A model generated the notes under the pieces. That model ran no database searches and was not told where the DNA came from. It saw only the letters and a program-made list of their open reading frames with translations. Below are positions 60,021-64,000 of a stretch of DNA of 64,000 nucleotides, in pieces (positions within the stretch are counted from its first letter, which is position 1; each line of letters starts with the position of its first letter). Location: positions 484,237-548,236 of the forward strand of contig FREU01000003.1 in assembly GCA_900143615.1 (NCBI GenBank), in the 5' to 3' direction. The stretch comes from Rhodobacteraceae bacterium Alg231-30. Its GTDB lineage: Bacteria; Pseudomonadota; Alphaproteobacteria; Rhodobacterales; Rhodobacteraceae. The position numbers and the translations under genes were made by a program.

Positions 60021-60773
60021 TTAACCGAGCGTTGCTAAGGCCGGAAATGTTTCCAAAAGCCAGAAGCTGAAGGCTGAAAAGCCCCCTGTCAGGATCATCA
60101 GACCGATGGTCCACAACAGCAAGCCCATGATGCGCTCAATCTGCTCCATGTGGCGCTTCATAAAGTTCATCAAACCTGTGAGGCGCTGCATGAACGCGGC
60201 CACCAGAATAAAGGGCACGCCCAAGCCGATCGCATAGACGCCAAGTAGAACGGTCCCGCGCACCAGATCACCTTCGCTGGCCGCCATCGACAAGACTGCG
60301 CCAAGGATCGGACCGATACAGGGCGTCCACCCAAATGCAAAAGCCAGCCCCAGAAGATATGCCCCAAAGGCGCTACCGCCCTGATCACCCGCATCAATCC
60401 GCGCTTCGTTCAGCAAAAAAGGGATACGGATTGCTCCAACAAAATGCGCCCCAAAAACCATCACCAAAACACCCGCGAAGATGTTGAAGTAGTGTTGGTT
60501 TTGCAAAAAGAACGCTCCAAAAGCTGACGCCGTGAACCCAAGGAACAGGAACACTGTAGACAGCCCCATCACAAAGAACAGCGCCGTCAGCGTGGCCTTG
60601 CGCGCAGCCGAGCGGTTTTCTTGAAGCTCACTCATGCTCACACCGCTCATATAAGCCACATAGGGTGGCACGATGGGCAAGACACAAGGGCTGAGAAATG
60701 AGATCACGCCTGCAGTCAGCGCAACCAGCATGGCGGGGATCAGCCCCGCGTCGATTATATCAATTCCGAACAT
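60021..60773 (-). CDS. ccdA: Cytochrome c biogenesis protein CcdA
   Basis: 250 residues, six spans. The redox Cys pair lies in VISFLSPCVLPIVPPYVAYM and FAFGWTPCIGPILGAVLSMA. The protein passes electrons from cytoplasmic thioredoxin to periplasmic thiol proteins for cytochrome c maturation. It has the 'SPCvlP' and 'GWtPCiGP' signatures exactly. It is divergent from a TusA-family gene. Confidence 0.95.
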   Translation of the reverse strand: MFGIDIIDAGLIPAMLVALTAGVISFLSPCVLPIVPPYVAYMSGVSMSELQENRSAARKATLTALFFVMGLSTVFLFLGFTASAFGAFFLQNQHYFNIFAGVLVMVFGAHFVGAIRIPFLLNEARIDAGDQGGSAFGAYLLGLAFAFGWTPCIGPILGAVLSMAASEGDLVRGTVLLGVYAIGLGVPFILVAAFMQRLTGLMNFMKRHMEQIERIMGLLLWTIGLMILTGGFSAFSFWLLETFPALATLG

Positions 60774-60866
60774 TGTTTCGCCTTAACTGATCGCTCTTGG
60801 AAGGTCACGGGGACAGACGGTCACATCTATGTGGACAGAGCTATTTATCGCGCATATGTGATGCGC

Positions 60867-61088
60867 ATGAAACATGAAATTGATGCTCTTGGGCTGTTGT
60901 GCCCCCTGCCCGTTCTGCGGCTAAGAAAGCGTATGCAACCTTTGCCAAGCGGGACAAAGGTTAAACTACTTGCAGACGACCCTGCCGCCATCGTTGACGT
61001 GCCCCATTTCTGCAATGAAGCCGGCCACACATTTGTCGAAATGATCGAAGCGGATGGGCATTTGATCTTCACGATCCAAAAAGCTTGA
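60867..61088 (+). CDS. tusA: TusA/SirA-family sulfur carrier
   Basis: 73 residues from the ATG at 60867 (also possible 60861). The CPxP motif with the sulfur-carrying Cys is in IDALGLLCPLPVLRLRKRMQ. The rest, KVKLLADDPAAIVDVPHFCN and GHTFVEMIEADGHLIFTIQK, is standard for the family. It receives persulfide sulfur from a cysteine desulfurase. It has an extra Cys in HFCN. Confidence 0.88.
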   Translation: MKHEIDALGLLCPLPVLRLRKRMQPLPSGTKVKLLADDPAAIVDVPHFCNEAGHTFVEMIEADGHLIFTIQKA

Positions 61089-61139
61089 AAATCGCAAACA
61101 TCGCACAACGTTTGGACGTCACACGAGACACAACAAGTA

Positions 61140-61168
61140 AAAAGCCGGGGAGTTTCCCCGGCTTTTTC
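61140..61168. terminator. Bidirectional terminator between tusA and rne
   Basis: A perfect 13-bp stem, AAAAAGCCGGGGA / TCCCCGGCTTTTT, with loop GTT; A and T runs on both sides, between two convergent genes. Confidence 0.92.
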
Positions 61169-61175
61169 TATTCTG

Positions 61176-64000
61176 TTACCCTTTGGACCACCAACCGCGC
61201 CGCTTAGGCTTGGGCGGGGCCGCAGGCGTTGGCTCTGCTTGCACCACGACGTCCGGCTCTGGTGTTGGTGCGACGTCTTCATCAACTGGCTCACTGCTAG
61301 CTTCCGCAGCGACCGGCACAACATCAGGTTCCTCTGCCACAGCATCTGCAACGACCTCCGCCGCAACTTCCGCTTCGGGCACAGTTTCCACAACTTCGGC
61401 CACGGTCTCAACAACCGTCTCAGCAACCGGCTCAACACCCTCGGTCGTCTCAACTGACACAGGCTCACCCGCCTCAGTGGTTTCCACCACTTCAACTGGT
61501 GCATCCGTCGCGGTTTCCGATGCCTCTGGAGCAGACTCTTGCGAGCCTTCTTCTACAGTCACTGCAGGCTTTCGAGTGCGCGAGCGGCTACGCGACCGGC
61601 GCGAACGCTTTTTAGGCTGTTCGTCAGTCGTCTCATCCCCAGTTGCCTCAGCGGGCTTATCTGCGTCTTGTGTTGTCTCTGATTGCTCGTCGCTGGTGTC
61701 ATCTGACGCCTCACCCTCAGCGCCATCCTGCTCCTGAGCACCATCTTCCAGGCTGCCAGTTGGCTTGCGACGACGCCGACGACGGCGACGCTTCTTAGGC
61801 TTAGCCTCTTCTTCACCGGCCTCTGGGGTCTCTACAGCTGTTTCTTCAACAACTGCTTCCTCCTCCACGATGGCCTCTTCTTCGTCAATCTCATCCATGA
61901 TCGAGGTATCAACCGAAACCACAGCAGTTGTTGGCTCAGGCACCACACGTGTGGCTGTCTTGAATTTCTCCAGCGAGAAATCAGGTGCAACCAAAGTGGG
62001 ATCGCCTTCGATGCGCACCGACAACCCGTAACGGGCTTCGATTTGCGTCACATGCTCGCGCTTTTGGTTCATGATGTAATTGGCAATCGCGACAGGCGCT
62101 TTCACCAAGACTTCACGCGAGCGACGGCGTGTGCCTTCTTCTTCAATCTGACGCAGGATCGACAACGCCATGTTGTCCTCTGAGCGGATCAAGCCTGTGC
62201 CATGACAATGTGGACAAGGCTGTGTCGTCGCCTCAATCATGCCCGGACGCAGACGCTGACGGCTCATTTCCATCAGACCAAAGCCCGAAATGCGACCGAT
62301 CTGAATACGGGCGCGGTCGGTCTTCAGCTTATCTTTCATCCGCTTTTCAACGGCGCTGTTGTTTTTACGCTCGTCCATGTCGATGAAATCGATCACGATC
62401 AGACCGGCAAGGTCGCGCAGGCGCAGCTGGCGTGCCACTTCTTCGGCAGCCTCAAGGTTGGTTTTGACCGCAGTATCCTCAATCGAGCCTTCTTTGGTGG
62501 CCCGACCAGAGTTCACATCAATTGCAACCAAAGCTTCGGTCACACCAATTACGATATACCCACCGGACTTCAACTGCACCGTCGGGTTAAACATCCCTGA
62601 CAGATAGCTTTCCACCTGATAGCGCGCAAACAAAGGCAATGCATCGCCATAGCGTTTCACGTTTTTGGCGTGCGACGGCATGATCATTTTCATGAAGTCT
62701 TTGGCAATGCGATAGCCGCGTTCGCCTTCGACCAGAACCTCGTCAATCTCGCGCGAGTACAGATCGCGGATCGAGCGTTTGATCAGATCACCTTCTTCAT
62801 AGATCTTTGCAGGCGCGATGGATTTCAACGTCAGCGCGCGGATCTGTTCCCACATGCGTTGAAGGTATTCATAGTCGCGCTTGATTTCGGTCTTGGTGCG
62901 CTTGGCCCCGGCCGTGCGGATAATCAGACCAGCACCCTGCGGCACGTCGATTTCGCCGGCAATTTCTTTAAGCTTCTTACGATCCGGTGCATTGGTGATT
63001 TTGCGCGAAATCCCACCACCGCGTGCGGTGTTTGGCATCAGCACACAATAACGACCCGCCAGCGACAGATATGTCGTCAGCGCTGCACCCTTGTTGCCGC
63101 GCTCTTCTTTTACGACTTGCACCAGAAGGATCTGGCGAACCTTGATCACTTCCTGAATTTTGTAACGACGCGGGCGCGGTTTGCGCGGCGGACGAATGTC
63201 CTCGCTGTCGTCTTCATCAGCAACCGATTCAATATTGGCGTCACGCGCCGTCGCATCTTTACCACGCGCAGTTGTCTCGTCTTCGGCGGCGTCATCTTCA
63301 GAAGAAGATTCTTCTGACGCAGTTTCCTCGACAGCTGGATCTACCTCTTCTGCCGCATCATTCTCTTCTGCCGCATCATTGGTTTCTACTGTGGCGTCCT
63401 GTTCGACAGTTTCTGTAACCGGTTCGGCTTCAGCCTCAGCTGCAACTTCGAGAGCTACATCTTCACCTGTCGGAACGTCTTCGGCTTCGGCTTCGGCTTC
63501 GGCTTCGGCAGGAGTTGCTACTTCAACGATCGGCTCGGCAACGTCTGCTTCTGCTTTTGGCGCAGGCTCTGGGTCGGCGACGACCTCAGCATCGCGCAAG
63601 GTTTCTTCGCCTGTTTCCAGATCTTTAGACGCTACAGCGTCTTCACCTTCAGTCGCTGCAGCGATTGTCTTGCCCTTGCCGTCATCCTTGTCATCGGCAG
63701 TGTCCGCCGCTTCATCAACGACGGGCTCTTCAGAAGGCTCTTGCGGTTCAATGACTTCAGCCACCGCGACTTCGTTCGAATCAGCCGCGTCTTGGGCAAC
63801 CTTGTCAGAGGTTTCTTCAGACGCTTCAACCGGAGCATCTTCAGTAACAGCTTCCGCTTCAGCAACCACTTCAGCATCTGCAGCCTCAGTAGGCTCTTCT
63901 ACTGGGGCCTCCGCGACCAACTCCATGGGAGACAACCCTTCTTCGGTATCATCTCCACTGCTATCAGATTGAAAATCAATCATTTCCATTCCGGAAATGT
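61176..64000 (-). CDS. rne: Ribonuclease E (5' end outside window)
   Basis: The frame is open to the right edge. The visible M at 63989 is unlikely to be the start, because the first half of the S1 domain is still missing. About residues 5-280 (from the edge) are an acidic Ala/Glu/Val insert that interrupts S1. S1 resumes at RRYKIQEVIKVRQILLVQVV. The catalytic part has VAIDVNSGRATKEGSIEDTA, GLIVIDFIDMDERKNN, the zinc link CPHCHGTG, and RQRLRPGMIEATTQ. The C-terminal scaffold holds basic patches (KPKKRRRRRRRRKP and KKRSRRSRSRSRTRKP) and acidic stretches, ending RRGWWSKG. It is the core of the RNA degradosome. Confidence 0.93.
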   Translation of the reverse strand, partial: ISGMEMIDFQSDSSGDDTEEGLSPMELVAEAPVEEPTEAADAEVVAEAEAVTEDAPVEASEETSDKVAQDAADSNEVAVAEVIEPQEPSEEPVVDEAADTADDKDDGKGKTIAAATEGEDAVASKDLETGEETLRDAEVVADPEPAPKAEADVAEPIVEVATPAEAEAEAEAEDVPTGEDVALEVAAEAEAEPVTETVEQDATVETNDAAEENDAAEEVDPAVEETASEESSSEDDAAEDETTARGKDATARDANIESVADEDDSEDIRPPRKPRPRRYKIQEVIKVRQILLVQVVKEERGNKGAALTTYLSLAGRYCVLMPNTARGGGISRKITNAPDRKKLKEIAGEIDVPQGAGLIIRTAGAKRTKTEIKRDYEYLQRMWEQIRALTLKSIAPAKIYEEGDLIKRSIRDLYSREIDEVLVEGERGYRIAKDFMKMIMPSHAKNVKRYGDALPLFARYQVESYLSGMFNPTVQLKSGGYIVIGVTEALVAIDVNSGRATKEGSIEDTAVKTNLEAAEEVARQLRLRDLAGLIVIDFIDMDERKNNSAVEKRMKDKLKTDRARIQIGRISGFGLMEMSRQRLRPGMIEATTQPCPHCHGTGLIRSEDNMALSILRQIEEEGTRRRSREVLVKAPVAIANYIMNQKREHVTQIEARYGLSVRIEGDPTLVAPDFSLEKFKTATRVVPEPTTAVVSVDTSIMDEIDEEEAIVEEEAVVEETAVETPEAGEEEAKPKKRRRRRRRRKPTGSLEDGAQEQDGAEGEASDDTSDEQSETTQDADKPAEATGDETTDEQPKKRSRRSRSRSRTRKPAVTVEEGSQESAPEASETATDAPVEVVETTEAGEPVSVETTEGVEPVAETVVETVAEVVETVPEAEVAAEVVADAVAEEPDVVPVAAEASSEPVDEDVAPTPEPDVVVQAEPTPAAPPKPKRRGWWSKG

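Noticed and set aside
61183..63972. Long plus-strand Ser/Thr/Ala-rich frames opposite rne
   Set aside because: Shadow of the acidic and Ala-rich rne codons; no ribosome site or domain.
1..64000. CRISPR arrays, IS elements and rRNA
   Set aside because: No direct-repeat/spacer arrays, transposase genes with inverted ends, or rRNA sequence were seen.

Overview
The window reads as marine alphaproteobacterial DNA, most likely from the Roseobacter group of Rhodobacterales. The reasons are a Rhodobacterales-type gene set (TRAP dicarboxylate transport with dctBD, a non-pyrrolysine MttB-family methyltransferase, citramalate synthase, an RNase E with a long acidic insert), a coding bias toward GC-ending codons, and the absence of any plasmid or eukaryotic signal. 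The species cannot be fixed from the sequence alone.

Region 1 (1-20637) is the integrase-proximal part of a siphovirus-like prophage with an HK97-type head module. It sits against a tRNA-Leu(CAA) gene (20552-20637). Its structural operon runs leftward: HNH nuclease, terminase small and large subunits, portal, ClpP-like prohead protease, major capsid protein, connector, adaptor, gp10, tail terminator, tail tube, a G/GT tail chaperone pair with a GGGAAAC slippery site, and a tape measure protein that runs off the left edge. Left of an inserted lysogenic gene (11210-11824) lies the early leftward operon (11915-16284). It holds a DUF1376-like replication protein, a candidate origin (DnaA box plus four 11-bp iterons), an array-type DNA-binding protein, small membrane proteins and a Cro-like regulator. 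A CI-like repressor is transcribed rightward. Five copies of a 15-bp operator (consensus TTGCGATTWTCGCAA) mark two promoters. The rightward arm ends with an HNH protein, an AlpA/excisionase-like HTH protein and the tyrosine integrase. Lysis genes, tail tip and the distal att site lie outside the window.

Region 2 (20.8-36 kb) is chromosomal: a DedA/YqaA membrane protein with DsbB; an Lrp regulator with ornithine cyclodeaminase; the dctBD two-component system followed by the TRAP transporter dctPQM; a YuiF/NhaC-like antiporter; an HNH nuclease; a large outer-membrane barrel; a phospholipase/carboxylesterase; and an AlkA-like DNA glycosylase.

Region 3 (36-51 kb) holds an MFS transporter, an NDUFAF6-like protein, a methyltransferase, citramalate synthase, cysS, a MmcQ/YjbR protein, a VOC protein divergent from soxR across a recognisable SoxR box, and a sugar catabolic locus. 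That locus has a GH63-type glycosylglycerate hydrolase, a D-lyxose/D-mannose isomerase and a full carbohydrate ABC transporter, under a divergent LacI-type regulator with two matching operators. It fits uptake and breakdown of mannosylglycerate (digeneaside of red algae) or a close relative.

Region 4 (51-64 kb) holds an aminotransferase, an MttB-family methyltransferase behind a densely structured leader (best candidate for a new RNA element), 3-hydroxybutyrate dehydrogenase, a candidate small RNA, a YejA-like peptide-binding protein, a cytochrome P450 coupled to a membrane-embedded alpha/beta hydrolase, CcdA, TusA, and RNase E running off the right edge. An 11-bp tandem repeat occurs in two intergenic spots here.
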